Assembly: GCF_900112675.1 (NCBI RefSeq)
Contig: NZ_FOMQ01000004.1
Coordinates: 372,001 to 436,000 of the forward strand
DNA: 64,000 bases
Direction of reading: 5' to 3'
Source: Paracidovorax konjaci
GTDB taxonomy: Bacteria > Pseudomonadota > Gammaproteobacteria > Burkholderiales > Burkholderiaceae_C
Part shown: piece after piece, positions 17,551-26,454 of the stretch
Layout of the letters: every line of letters starts with the position of its first letter
How positions within the stretch are numbered: position 1 is the first letter of the stretch
Program-made: the position numbers and the translations under genes
Notes under the pieces: generated by a model
The model's input: the letters and a program-made list of their open reading frames with translations, nothing else
Database searches by the model: none
What the model was told of the DNA's origin: nothing

Positions 17551-18561
17551 ATGCAACGCCATCGATCCGTTCCGCCCGCCGCAGCGCGGCCCACGCGCCG
17601 CGCGGTGCTCGCCGCAGCGGGCGCAGCTGCCGTCGCCGCCACCCTCGGGCCGCTGGCCGCGCGTGCGCAGGCGCAGCCGGCGCCGGCGGCCGTGCGCATC
17701 GGCTACCAGAAGTCGTCCACGCTCACGGTGGTGCTGAAGGCGCAAGGCGCGCTGGAGGCCCGGCTCGCGCCGCTGGGCGTGAAGCCCACCTGGCATGAGT
17801 TCACCAGCGGCCTGCCGCTGCTGGAGGCGCTGAACCTGGGGCACATCGATTTCAGCGCCGACGTGGCCGACACCGTGCCCGTCTTCGCGCAGGCCGCGGG
17901 CGCCCGGGTCACCTTCGTGGCGCAGGAAGCGCCGTCGCCCACGGCACAGGCCATCCTGGTGCGGGCCGATTCGCCGCTGCGCTCCGTGGCGGAGCTGAAG
18001 GGCCGGAAGGTGGGCTTCGCCAAGGCGGCCGGTGCGCACTACCTGCTGCTGGCCGCGCTGGAGAAGGCCGGACTGTCGCTGCGGGACATCGAGCCCGCCT
18101 ACCTCACGCCGGCCGATGGCCGCGCCGCGTTCGAGCGCGGCGCCATCGACGTCTGGGTGGTCTGGGACCCGTTCCTCTCGGCCGCGCAGCGGCAGTCGAA
18201 TGCGCGCGTGCTGGCCGACGGCGAAGGCCTGGCGTCGTACCAGCGCTATTACCTGGCCGGCACCGACTACGCGCAGTCCCGCGCCGACGTGGTGCGGGCG
18301 CTGTATGCCGAGCTGGAGCAGGCGGGCCGGTGGGTGAAACAGAACCCGCGCGATGCCGCGCAGCTGCTCGCGCCGATCTGGGGCCTGGATGCCGCCGTCG
18401 TGCTCCAGGCCAATGCCCGGCGCAGCTACGCGGTGCGGCCCGTGGTGCCGGCGGGGCTGGCCGAGCAGCAGCGCATCGCCGATGCCTTCTTCGCCGAAAA
18501 GCTGCTCCCGCGCCGCGTGGACACGCTGCAGGCATCGCCCCTCTTTCCGATCGGAGCCTGA
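17551..18561 (+). CDS. Aliphatic sulfonate ABC transporter binding protein, second SsuA-like paralogue
   Basis: 336 residues from ATG 17551, preceded by CAGGAG. The export signal has [16 protein letters not shown] and ends about AQAQP. The fold matches the first SsuA ([40 protein letters not shown]). The ligand region differs: [12 protein letters not shown] replaces GDVGEAPPIFAQ. It lies between the permease and ATPase genes, so it is probably the dedicated partner of this importer. Confidence 0.92.
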   Translation: MQRHRSVPPAAARPTRRAVLAAAGAAAVAATLGPLAARAQAQPAPAAVRIGYQKSSTLTVVLKAQGALEARLAPLGVKPTWHEFTSGLPLLEALNLGHIDFSADVADTVPVFAQAAGARVTFVAQEAPSPTAQAILVRADSPLRSVAELKGRKVGFAKAAGAHYLLLAALEKAGLSLRDIEPAYLTPADGRAAFERGAIDVWVVWDPFLSAAQRQSNARVLADGEGLASYQRYYLAGTDYAQSRADVVRALYAELEQAGRWVKQNPRDAAQLLAPIWGLDAAVVLQANARRSYAVRPVVPAGLAEQQRIADAFFAEKLLPRRVDTLQASPLFPIGA

Positions 18562-18566
18562 TTCCC

Positions 18567-19415
<849 letters not shown>

Positions 19416-19493
19416 ACCCGCGACGCCTGATTTTTTTTATTCCTTTCTTTTTTCGTCTTTTTCTTTTCCAACCCACCACAGGAGCTACCCAGC

Positions 19494-19709
19494 ATGTCCA
19501 TCCAAGCCATCAATGTGCGCAACCAGTTCAAAGGCAAAGTGCGCGAGATCATCCGCGGCGACGTGGTCTCGGAAGTCGATGTCGAAACCCCGTGGGGCAT
19601 CGTCACCTCGGTCATCACCACCCGCTCGGTGGACGATCTCGGCCTGCAGGTCGGCTCGGACGTGGTGGCGCTGGTGAAGTCGACCGAAGTGTCGATCGCC
19701 AAGCTCTGA
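19494..19709 (+). CDS. Single-domain TOBE (molbindin-like) oxyanion-binding protein
   Basis: 71 residues forming one Mop/TOBE domain: ARNQFKGKVREI-type start (IQAINVRNQFKGKVREII), VVSEVDVETPWGIVTSVIT and DLGLQVGSDVVALVKSTEV. Stand-alone molbindins bind molybdate or tungstate in the cytoplasm. A CAGGAG ribosome site precedes it. Its place in a sulfonate operon suggests it may sense or store a sulfate-like oxyanion, which is inference. Confidence 0.88.
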   Translation: MSIQAINVRNQFKGKVREIIRGDVVSEVDVETPWGIVTSVITTRSVDDLGLQVGSDVVALVKSTEVSIAKL

Positions 19710-19756
19710 TGCGCCGGCGCTTTTCCTTTTCCCCTGCCGCACCGGAGTCCGACACC

Positions 19757-20773
19757 ATGCCCGCCAGTTCCCATCCCACCCGCCGCACCCTGCTCGCGCG
19801 CTCGCTGGCCTGTGCCGCCGCGCTGCCGATGGCCGGCTGGGCGCCGGTGGCACGGGCGGCCGGCTCGCCCGTGCCGGATTCGGCCCGCATCCTCGTGGGC
19901 TTCGGCGCCGGTGGCGGTATCGATCTGCTGGGCCGCACCGTGGCCGAGCGCATCGGGCCGCTGCTGGGCCCCGGCCACCATGTGATCGTGGACAACCGGC
20001 CCGGCGCCGGCGGGCAGATCGCGGCGCAGGCGCTGCTGGGCGCGCCCGCCGATGGCGCGACCTACCTGCTCGCGCCGCTCATCACGCCGGTGCTGTCGCA
20101 GATCGTCTACCGCAAGCCGGGCTACGACCCCGCCACCGACTTCGCGCCCGTGGGGCTGGTCGCGCATTTCCAGTTCGCGCTGGCGGTGCCGGCCAGCCAC
20201 CCCGCGAAGACGGTGGGCGAATTCATCGCCTGGCTGCGCGCCAACCCCGGCCAGGCCAATTTCGGGAGCCCGGCCACGGGCAGCCTGCCGCATTTCTTCG
20301 GGCTGCTGCTCGGCAGCGCCGCCAAGGTGGACATCGTGCACTTGGCCTACAAGGGCGGCGCGCCGATGCTGAACGACCTGGCCGGCGGCCAGCTCAGCTC
20401 CGCCATCCAGACCACCACGGAGTTGCTGCCGCTGCACCGCCAGGGGCGCATCCGCATCCTGGGCACCTTTTCCGACAAGCGCACGCGCGAGCTGCCGGAG
20501 GTGCCCACCTTCGCGGAGTCCGGCTACCCGCGCGCCGTGGGCAGCGGCTGGTACAGCCTCTGGGCGCGCAGCAGCACGCCGCCCGCGGCCGTGGCGGCCG
20601 TCAACCGTGCGCTCAACACCGCGCTCGCCGCGCCCGAGGTGCGCGCCCGGCTTCTCGAACTGGCGCTGGAGCCCGATCCGCGCACGCCTGCGCAGCTCGA
20701 AGCGCTGCGCGTGGCCGAAATCGCCAAATGGCGCCCGGTGGTGGAGGCATCGGGCTTCGTCGCCGATGCCTGA
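19757..20773 (+). CDS. Bug-family (tripartite tricarboxylate transporter type) periplasmic binding protein
   Basis: 338 residues with an export signal (TRRTLLARSLACAAALPMAGW). The mature part has the Bug pattern: ILVGFGAGGGIDLLGRTVAE, VDNRPGAGGQIAAQ and VDIVHLAYKGGAPMLNDL. No TctA or TctB membrane genes lie beside it, as is usual for this very large family in betaproteobacteria. Its position between sulfonate genes and a CysB-like regulator hints at an organosulfur ligand, which is unproven. Confidence 0.9.
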   Translation: MPASSHPTRRTLLARSLACAAALPMAGWAPVARAAGSPVPDSARILVGFGAGGGIDLLGRTVAERIGPLLGPGHHVIVDNRPGAGGQIAAQALLGAPADGATYLLAPLITPVLSQIVYRKPGYDPATDFAPVGLVAHFQFALAVPASHPAKTVGEFIAWLRANPGQANFGSPATGSLPHFFGLLLGSAAKVDIVHLAYKGGAPMLNDLAGGQLSSAIQTTTELLPLHRQGRIRILGTFSDKRTRELPEVPTFAESGYPRAVGSGWYSLWARSSTPPAAVAAVNRALNTALAAPEVRARLLELALEPDPRTPAQLEALRVAEIAKWRPVVEASGFVADA

Positions 20774-20815
20774 CGCCACGCCGTGCCGGTTGCGGCGCGG
20801 CGGCCCCTGCGGGCA

Positions 20816-20881
20816 AGGTTTGATCAAAAAGGCCTCCATGCCGCCGTGAAAATTGCATGGAGCGCTCATAAAAACATAGCA
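20816..20881 (+). repeat. Dispersed repeat, copy R1, upstream of the CysB-like regulator gene
   Basis: The 45-nt core is 20837-20881: CATGCCGCCG, 17 bases, GCTCAT, 7 bases, TAGCA. The upstream part (AGGTTTGATCAAAAAGG) is shared with copies R5 and R6. The 17-base middle is unlike other copies and creates a CTCCATGC...GCATGGAG hairpin. It ends 29 bases before the regulator start. Confidence 0.75.
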
Positions 20882-20910
20882 AAAGACCCTCTGACTGACG
20901 ACGACGGAAT

Positions 20911-21840
20911 ATGAACTTCCAGCAACTGCGCTCCGTGCGCGAGGCCGTTCGCTGCGGCTTCAACCTGACCGACGTGGCCCACATGCTCCACACCTCGCAA
21001 CCCGGCGTGAGCCGGCAGATCCGCGAGCTGGAGGAGGAGCTGGGCCTGGAAATCTTCGTGCGCGTGGGCAAGCGCCTCACGGGGCTGACGCCGCCGGGGG
21101 CGACGCTGCTGCCCATCGTCGAGCGCCTGCTGCTGGAGGCCGAGAACCTCAAGCGCGCGGGCCACGACTACCGCGCGAGCGGCGAGGGGCGGTTGTCCAT
21201 CGCCGCCACCCACTCCCAGGCCCGCTATGCGCTGCCGCAGGTGATCCGCGACTTCCGCGCGCTGTTCCCGCAGGTGTCGCTGCACCTGCACCAGGGCTCG
21301 CCGCGGCAGGTGGCCGAGATGCTGCAATCGGGCGAAGCCGACATCGGCGTGGCGACCGAGGCGCTCGCGGGCTACGGCGACCTCGTCACGCTGCCGTGCT
21401 ACCGCTGGTCGCACAGCATCGTCGTGCCGCCGGAGCACCCGCTGCTCGACCTGCCGGATCCACCCACGCTGCAGCAGCTCGCGCGCTTCCCGATCGTGAC
21501 CTACGAGCTGGGCTACACCGGCCGCGCCCACATCGACGAGGCCTTCGCGCGCGAAGGGCTGCAGCCCGACGTGGTGCTCACGGCCATGGACGCGGACGTC
21601 ATCAAGACCTATGTGGAGCTGGACATGGGCGTGGGCATCGTCGCCTCGATCGCGGTGGACCCCGAACGCGACCGCCACCTGCGCATGATCGACGCGCGCC
21701 ATCTCTTCGAGGTCAACCTCACGCGGCTGGGCCTGCGGCGCGGCAGCTGGCTGCGCGGCTACGCCTATCGTTTCATCGAGACCTTCGTGCCCACGCTCAC
21801 GCGCGAAGCGGTGGATGAGGCGCTGCGCAGCGAGGCCTGA
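20911..21840 (+). CDS. CysB/Cbl-type LysR-family regulator of sulfur assimilation
   Basis: 309 residues. The winged helix-turn-helix (VAHMLHTSQPGVSRQIRELEEE-like, split here as DVAHMLHTSQPGVSRQIREL) is the CysB/Cbl type. The start MNFQQLRSVREAVR and ligand-domain sequences ATHSQARYALPQVI and IVTYELGYTGRAHID match this subgroup, whose effectors are APS, sulfate or acetylserine. It reads in the same direction as the ssu genes and is well placed to control them and the sulfate operon. Confidence 0.93.
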   Translation: MNFQQLRSVREAVRCGFNLTDVAHMLHTSQPGVSRQIRELEEELGLEIFVRVGKRLTGLTPPGATLLPIVERLLLEAENLKRAGHDYRASGEGRLSIAATHSQARYALPQVIRDFRALFPQVSLHLHQGSPRQVAEMLQSGEADIGVATEALAGYGDLVTLPCYRWSHSIVVPPEHPLLDLPDPPTLQQLARFPIVTYELGYTGRAHIDEAFAREGLQPDVVLTAMDADVIKTYVELDMGVGIVASIAVDPERDRHLRMIDARHLFEVNLTRLGLRRGSWLRGYAYRFIETFVPTLTREAVDEALRSEA

Positions 21841-21866
21841 CCGCCGGCCAGTCCGCCGCGCGGTCT

Positions 21867-22214
21867 TCAGCGCTGCGCCAGGATCCAGCGCGCGAGCGAC
21901 CGCGCCTCGTCCTCGCCGATGCGGGGATGCCGGGGCATGAGGGCCCGGCCCCACGCGCCCGCGCCGCCGTTGCGGATCTTGCCCGCCAGGTGGGCCTCGG
22001 CACCCTTGTCGCCACGGTAGCGCTCGGCGATCTGCGCGAAACCCGGGCCCACGTACGTGCGCACCATCGCATGGCAGCGCATGCACCCGTGCTCGCGCAC
22101 GCTGTCGCCGCCGGCGTCCGCTCGGGCAGCTGCGGGCAGCGCCAGCGCGGCGACAAGCGCCAGGGCCGGCGCGCCTCGGCGGCGGGCGGTGGAATGCAGG
22201 GGCGGCAGTGGCAT
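21867..22214 (-). CDS. Small periplasmic c-type cytochrome
   Basis: 115 residues from ATG 22212-22214. The signal peptide (about residues 13-33) ends near AARADA. A single haem site CMRCH is followed by a methionine-ligand region ALMPRHPRIGEDEARSLARWIL. It resembles short class I cytochromes of the c551/552 type. It is divergent from a rhodanese gene; cytochromes of this type often accept electrons from thiosulfate- or sulfite-oxidising enzymes. The upstream extension to 22325 is proline-rich and not included. Confidence 0.82.
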   Translation of the reverse strand: MPLPPLHSTARRRGAPALALVAALALPAAARADAGGDSVREHGCMRCHAMVRTYVGPGFAQIAERYRGDKGAEAHLAGKIRNGGAGAWGRALMPRHPRIGEDEARSLARWILAQR

Positions 22215-22447
22215 GGCGAACGGCGGTGGGGGCAGGGCGGGCGTGCCCTGGGGCGAATGCGGAGGGGGCGGGCGGCCAGTATGCCGCGCTGCGCGGGGTG
22301 CCCCGCACATCGTCGGTTTGCGCATAACGAAGCGCGATCTTGTCGCTTAACGCCCGCTGCGGCGGTCCCTACAGTGGACTCCACCCCGCCGCACACCGGC
22401 AGGGCGCCACCACCGGACAGAACACCGCATTGCCGAAAGGACGAGGG

Positions 22448-23437
22448 ATGACCACCGCTGAACGCACCGCCACCACGACACGCGCCCGACCGCGCAACGC
22501 GCCCTGGCGCCAGAGCCTGCACCGGGCCGCCTGGGGCGCCACGCTGGCGCTGTGCGGCGCGGCGGCCACGGCAGCCACCCCCGTCCCCGACGGCCCGCTG
22601 GTCAGCACCGAGTGGCTCGCGCAGAACCTCGACAACGCGCGGGTGCGCATCGTCGAGGTCAGCGTCAACCCCGGCCTCTACGAGCGTGCCCACGTGCCCG
22701 GCGCGGTCAACTTCTCGTGGCACAACGACCTGAACGACAAGGTGCGCCGCGACATCGTGGGCAAGGAAGCGTTCGAGGCGCTGCTGTCGCGCTCCGGCGT
22801 CGCGGCCGACACCACGGTGGTGCTCTACGGCGACACCAACAACTGGTTCGCCGCCTGGGGCGCCTGGGTGTTCGACATCTATGGCGTGAAGAACGTCAAG
22901 CTGCTCGACGGCGGCCGCAAGAAGTGGGAGGCCGAGAGCCGCCCCCTCAACAACCGGGTCCCCGAATACACGGCCACCACCTACCGCGTGACGGCGCCCA
23001 ACCCGCAACTGCGCGCCCGGCTGGCCGACACGCTGGCCGTGGCCGAAGGCCGCAGCGACGCGAAGCTGGTGGACATCCGCTCCGCCGACGAATTCTCCGG
23101 CAAGGTCTTCGCGCCACCCGGCGTGCCCGAGCTGTCGCTGCGCGCGGGCCACGTGCCCGGCGCCGTGAACGTGCCCTGGGGCCATGCGGTGCGCGAGGAC
23201 GGCACCTTCAAGTCCGCCGACGAACTGCGCAAGCTCTACGCGGCGGCGGGCGTGGATGGCAGCAAGCCCGTCATCACCTACTGCCGCATCGGCGAGCGCT
23301 CCAGCCACACCTGGTTCGCGCTGAGCAAGATCCTGGGCTACCAGGTGCGCAACTACGACGGCTCGTGGACCGAATACGGCAACGCCGTGGCCGTGCCCAT
23401 CAACAACCCGGCCGGCACGGTCTGGGCATCGAAATGA
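22448..23437 (+). CDS. Exported two-domain rhodanese (thiosulfate sulfurtransferase)
   Basis: 329 residues, with AAGGACGAGGG before ATG 22448 and a signal peptide ending about residue 42 (ATAATP). Two rhodanese domains are present. The catalytic cysteine is in the second, YCRIGERSSH, within the active loop. The first domain has the conserved GAVNFSWHNDLND but no catalytic cysteine. It would transfer sulfane sulfur from thiosulfate in the periplasm. A terminator follows, then a TsuA-like transporter gene. Confidence 0.93.
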   Translation: MTTAERTATTTRARPRNAPWRQSLHRAAWGATLALCGAAATAATPVPDGPLVSTEWLAQNLDNARVRIVEVSVNPGLYERAHVPGAVNFSWHNDLNDKVRRDIVGKEAFEALLSRSGVAADTTVVLYGDTNNWFAAWGAWVFDIYGVKNVKLLDGGRKKWEAESRPLNNRVPEYTATTYRVTAPNPQLRARLADTLAVAEGRSDAKLVDIRSADEFSGKVFAPPGVPELSLRAGHVPGAVNVPWGHAVREDGTFKSADELRKLYAAAGVDGSKPVITYCRIGERSSHTWFALSKILGYQVRNYDGSWTEYGNAVAVPINNPAGTVWASK

Positions 23438-23544
23438 CGCACGGCATGCGGGCGCGCTTCCCCGGCGCCCTGCATGCCGGCAGCGCCACGGTCCCCCAGG
23501 GACCGGCGCCGCGAAAAGTTTGTCAGTAGGGGGTCTCTTTTGAC

Positions 23545-23569
23545 AGCCCGCCTCCCGCGGGCTTTTTTT
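23545..23569 (+). terminator. Rho-independent terminator after the rhodanese gene
   Basis: AGCCCGC and GCGGGCT form a perfect 7-bp stem with a CTCCC loop, followed by seven T. It lies 108 bases after the rhodanese stop and 39 bases before the next gene on the same strand. Confidence 0.9.
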
Positions 23570-23607
23570 GTTTCCGAAGGGCCGCAACGCGGCAGTGGGA
23601 GGGGGAG

Positions 23608-24855
23608 ATGGCATCGACGGTAATGGCACGGCCGGGCGCGCGGCCGGGTGGAGTGGCCGGCGTGGCGGGCCCGGTGGTTTCGGTGGCGCTGCTGGCCGGC
23701 ATCGCGGCAGCCGCCCAGGCGCTGTCGCAGGGCGTGCCGGGTGGGCGCACGCTCGCCTTCGCGCTGCTGGCCGGGGCGCTGCTGGGCCTGGTGCTGCAGC
23801 GGTCGCGGTTCTGCTTCTACTGCCACGCACGCGATGCGTTCGAAGGCGGCGATCCGCGCGGCCTGCTGGCCATCCTGCTCGCGCTGGCCGTGGGCGCCGT
23901 CGGCAGCACGGTGGTGCTGGGCAGTTGGGTGGCCGCCCCGGCGCCCGGCCAGTTGCCGCCCGACATGCACGTCGGGCCCGTGAGCGCGGCGCTGGTCGCG
24001 GCGGGGCTCGCCTTCGGCGCGGGCATGGTGGTCTCGGGCTCGTGCATCAGCGCGCACTGGTACCGGCTGACCGAAGGCTCGCCCGTGGCTCCGTTCGCGC
24101 TGCTGGGCTCGGCGCTCGGCTTCCTGCTGGGGTTCCGCACGTGGAACCCGCTCTACACCCTCACCATCGCCGATGCACCCGTGGTCTGGCTCCCGGCCCA
24201 CCTGGGCTACGGCGGCGCGCTGGCCCTGGAGCTGGCGGTGCTGGGCACCGCGGCGGCGCTGCTCTGGCGCGGCTACGCACGGCGGCAGGCCGGCGTGCCT
24301 GCCGTGGCGGATGTCCCGCGGGCGGTGCCCACCCTGGGCGACGTGTGGCGCCGCCTCTGGACCGGCCGCTGGGCGTACTGGTCGGGCGGGTTGGCCGTGG
24401 GGCTGATCGCGGCGTTCGTCATCGTGCGCATGCGCCCGCTCGGCGTCACCGCCACGCTGGGCGGCGCGGCCCGCGCGCTCGGCACGGAATGGGGCTGGGT
24501 GCCCGCGCGCCTGGAGGGGCTCGACAGCCTCGGCGGCTGTGCCACGGCCCCGCAGGCGCAGTGGCTTACGCCCAATGCGGCGCTGCTGGCCGGCATCGTG
24601 GCCGGTGCGTTCGTCGCGGCACTGGCCAGCCGGCAGTTTGCCCCGCGCTGGCCGACGCTGCGCGATGCCGCACGCGGGCTGGCCGGCGGCGTGCTGCTGG
24701 GCTGGGGCGCCATGACCGGCCTGGGCTGCACCATCGGCACGCTGCTGTCGGGCAGCATCGCGGGCGCGCTGTCGGGCTGGGTGTTCGGCGCCGCGGTGCT
24801 GGTGGCGGTGTGGGCCGGCCTGCGCGTGCAGGCGGCGTTGCGCCGCGGCCGATAG
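23608..24855 (+). CDS. YeeE/TsuA-family sulfur compound (thiosulfate) transporter
   Basis: 415 residues with about nine or more membrane helices and a very strong GGGAGGGGGAG ribosome site. Conserved cysteine-bearing motifs of the family are seen: SRFCFYCHARDAFEGGD in the first half, VVSGSCISAHWYR in the middle and MTGLGCTIGTLLSG near the end. TsuA passes thiosulfate along these cysteines. The preceding rhodanese fits a thiosulfate role. No TusA-like TsuB partner is adjacent. Confidence 0.88.
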   Translation: MASTVMARPGARPGGVAGVAGPVVSVALLAGIAAAAQALSQGVPGGRTLAFALLAGALLGLVLQRSRFCFYCHARDAFEGGDPRGLLAILLALAVGAVGSTVVLGSWVAAPAPGQLPPDMHVGPVSAALVAAGLAFGAGMVVSGSCISAHWYRLTEGSPVAPFALLGSALGFLLGFRTWNPLYTLTIADAPVVWLPAHLGYGGALALELAVLGTAAALLWRGYARRQAGVPAVADVPRAVPTLGDVWRRLWTGRWAYWSGGLAVGLIAAFVIVRMRPLGVTATLGGAARALGTEWGWVPARLEGLDSLGGCATAPQAQWLTPNAALLAGIVAGAFVAALASRQFAPRWPTLRDAARGLAGGVLLGWGAMTGLGCTIGTLLSGSIAGALSGWVFGAAVLVAVWAGLRVQAALRRGR

Positions 24856-24924
24856 CCCGCGCGCCCCGCAGGGGACCGCCGCCTGCCGGGCTCCGCGGCC
24901 GGCGCTCCGGCAGTGCTGCATCCC

Positions 24925-24991
24925 GGTTTTGAAGCGTTTTGTGCTCCATGCCGCCGGATCCATTGAATACTTTGCTATTGATTTGATAGTG
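24925..24991 (+). repeat. Dispersed repeat, copy R2, upstream of the ROK kinase gene
   Basis: The core is 24947-24991: CATGCCGCCG, N17, GCTATT, N7, TAGTG. A TTGAAT (24963-24968) and GATAGT (24985-24990) are 16 bases apart, like a promoter -35/-10 pair. The remaining part of the 298-base gap 24856-25153 shows no gene. Confidence 0.8.
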
Positions 24992-25153
24992 AATGCATGC
25001 CGGCCCTCCGCGTGCCCCGCGCGGTTTGGCGGCGTTGGCTGACGCGGTGGCCCCTCGCCGCCGGGCCACCATGCGGTGCGCGCCCGCGTTGCGGGCCGCG
25101 GAAGCGGCGGCGTCCAGCCCCGGCTTCCACTCTCCACCTGAACCACACATCCC

Positions 25154-26296
25154 ATGGCATCCAAAGAGAAGGAAGAAGCCCCGGCGTCCGCCGCCGCGGC
25201 AGAGCGCGAGGAAAAGGCCCGGCTCGCCCTGTGCGCGGCCGGCCCGCACGGAGAGATGGAACTGGCGTCCGTCACCATCGGCGAGTACAGCCTGGAGCTG
25301 CGCGATGGCGACGGCTACGTGGGCGACAACGCCAGCCGCACGGCCTTCCGGCACATGCTCGACGCGTGGCGCACGGTGTATGCCGACATGGCCGGCAAGG
25401 ACCCGCTGGGCGACAAGCCCACGCGCGAGATCAGCAAGCAGCGGCTGGATGCGATGTTCGAGAAGGACGGCTCCGCCGCCCGCACCATCGAAGCCGCCTC
25501 GGAAGACTACGCGCAGCAGTTCGCGCACGTGGTGCAGCAGTTCCTGCAGCACAAGACCTGGAAGGGCGTCGAGCGCGTGATCGTGGGCGGCGGCTTCCAC
25601 CAGAGCGAGGTGGGCGGCCGCGCGATCGCCCGTGCGTCGGAACTGCTGGCAGCCGAGCTCAAGCACAAGAAGAAAGACCCGGTGGAGCTGCGCCTGCTGC
25701 ACCACCACGCCGACGAAGGCGGCCTGATCGGCTGGGTGCACCTCGCCCCGCCCGCCCTGCTGCAGAGCTACGACGCGATCCTGGCGGTGGACATCGGCGG
25801 CACGAACGTGCGCTGCGGCATCGTGCAGACGCACCTGCACTCGGCGCCCGACATGTCCAAGGCCGAGGTGCTGCGCCGCGAGAAATGGGGCCATGCCGAC
25901 GACGAGCCGCGCCGCGACGAACTCGTGGAAGGCATCGCCGGCATCCTCGAAGAGCTGGTGGAGCATGCGCAAAAGCGCGGCCTGGGCCTGGCGCCGTTCG
26001 TGGGCGTGGCCTGCCCGGGGCTGGTCTGCGAAGACGGCTCGCTCGCGGGCGGCACGCAGAACCTGCCGGGCAACTGGGAGAGCATCCGCTTCCACCTGCC
26101 GCGCGACCTGTGCGAGCGCCTGCCCACCATCGGCGGAGGCCGCACGCAGGTCTGCCTGCACAACGACGCCGTGGTGCAGGGCCTCTCGGAGCTGCCCTTC
26201 ACGCAGGACGTGGAGCGGTGGGCCGTGCTCACCGTGGGCACGGGCCTGGGCAACGCGAGCTACACCAACCGCCACCCGCAGCGGCCCCGGCGCTGA
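25154..26296 (+). CDS. ROK-family sugar kinase-like protein with circularly permuted halves
   Basis: 380 residues. The usual ROK order is reversed. Residues about 140-205 resemble the C-terminal half of ROK kinases: [17 protein letters not shown] (adenosine-side glycine motif) and [16 protein letters not shown]. The N-terminal half motifs come after: [15 protein letters not shown] (phosphate loop), [15 protein letters not shown] and TVGTGLGNA at the very end. The ROK zinc motif (CxCGxxGC) is absent. The first 130 residues are not recognised. Phosphorylation of glucose or a related sugar is possible, but activity is unproven. Confidence 0.8.
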   Translation: MASKEKEEAPASAAAAEREEKARLALCAAGPHGEMELASVTIGEYSLELRDGDGYVGDNASRTAFRHMLDAWRTVYADMAGKDPLGDKPTREISKQRLDAMFEKDGSAARTIEAASEDYAQQFAHVVQQFLQHKTWKGVERVIVGGGFHQSEVGGRAIARASELLAAELKHKKKDPVELRLLHHHADEGGLIGWVHLAPPALLQSYDAILAVDIGGTNVRCGIVQTHLHSAPDMSKAEVLRREKWGHADDEPRRDELVEGIAGILEELVEHAQKRGLGLAPFVGVACPGLVCEDGSLAGGTQNLPGNWESIRFHLPRDLCERLPTIGGGRTQVCLHNDAVVQGLSELPFTQDVERWAVLTVGTGLGNASYTNRHPQRPRR

Positions 26297-26454
26297 CGGG
26301 GCGCGGACCGGGCGCCCATGCGCCGCGCGGGGCCGGGCCGCGCGGCCGCCGGGAGGGCGGGCCCGGCTCGATAGAATCACGGGTTACGTCTTCATATTCC
26401 CGCGGCTGCGCCCGGCGCAGCGCACGCACCTACAGGCTCGCGCCCCTTCCGCCC

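Noticed and set aside
19430-19480. T-rich stretch after ssuB as a terminator
   Set aside because: There is a run of T and pyrimidines but no hairpin stem before it, and the TOBE gene follows with a normal ribosome site.
24997-26454. An open frame that fuses the region of the ROK kinase to alaS
   Set aside because: It is read in another frame across the ROK gene and intergenic DNA; AlaRS begins normally at 26455.
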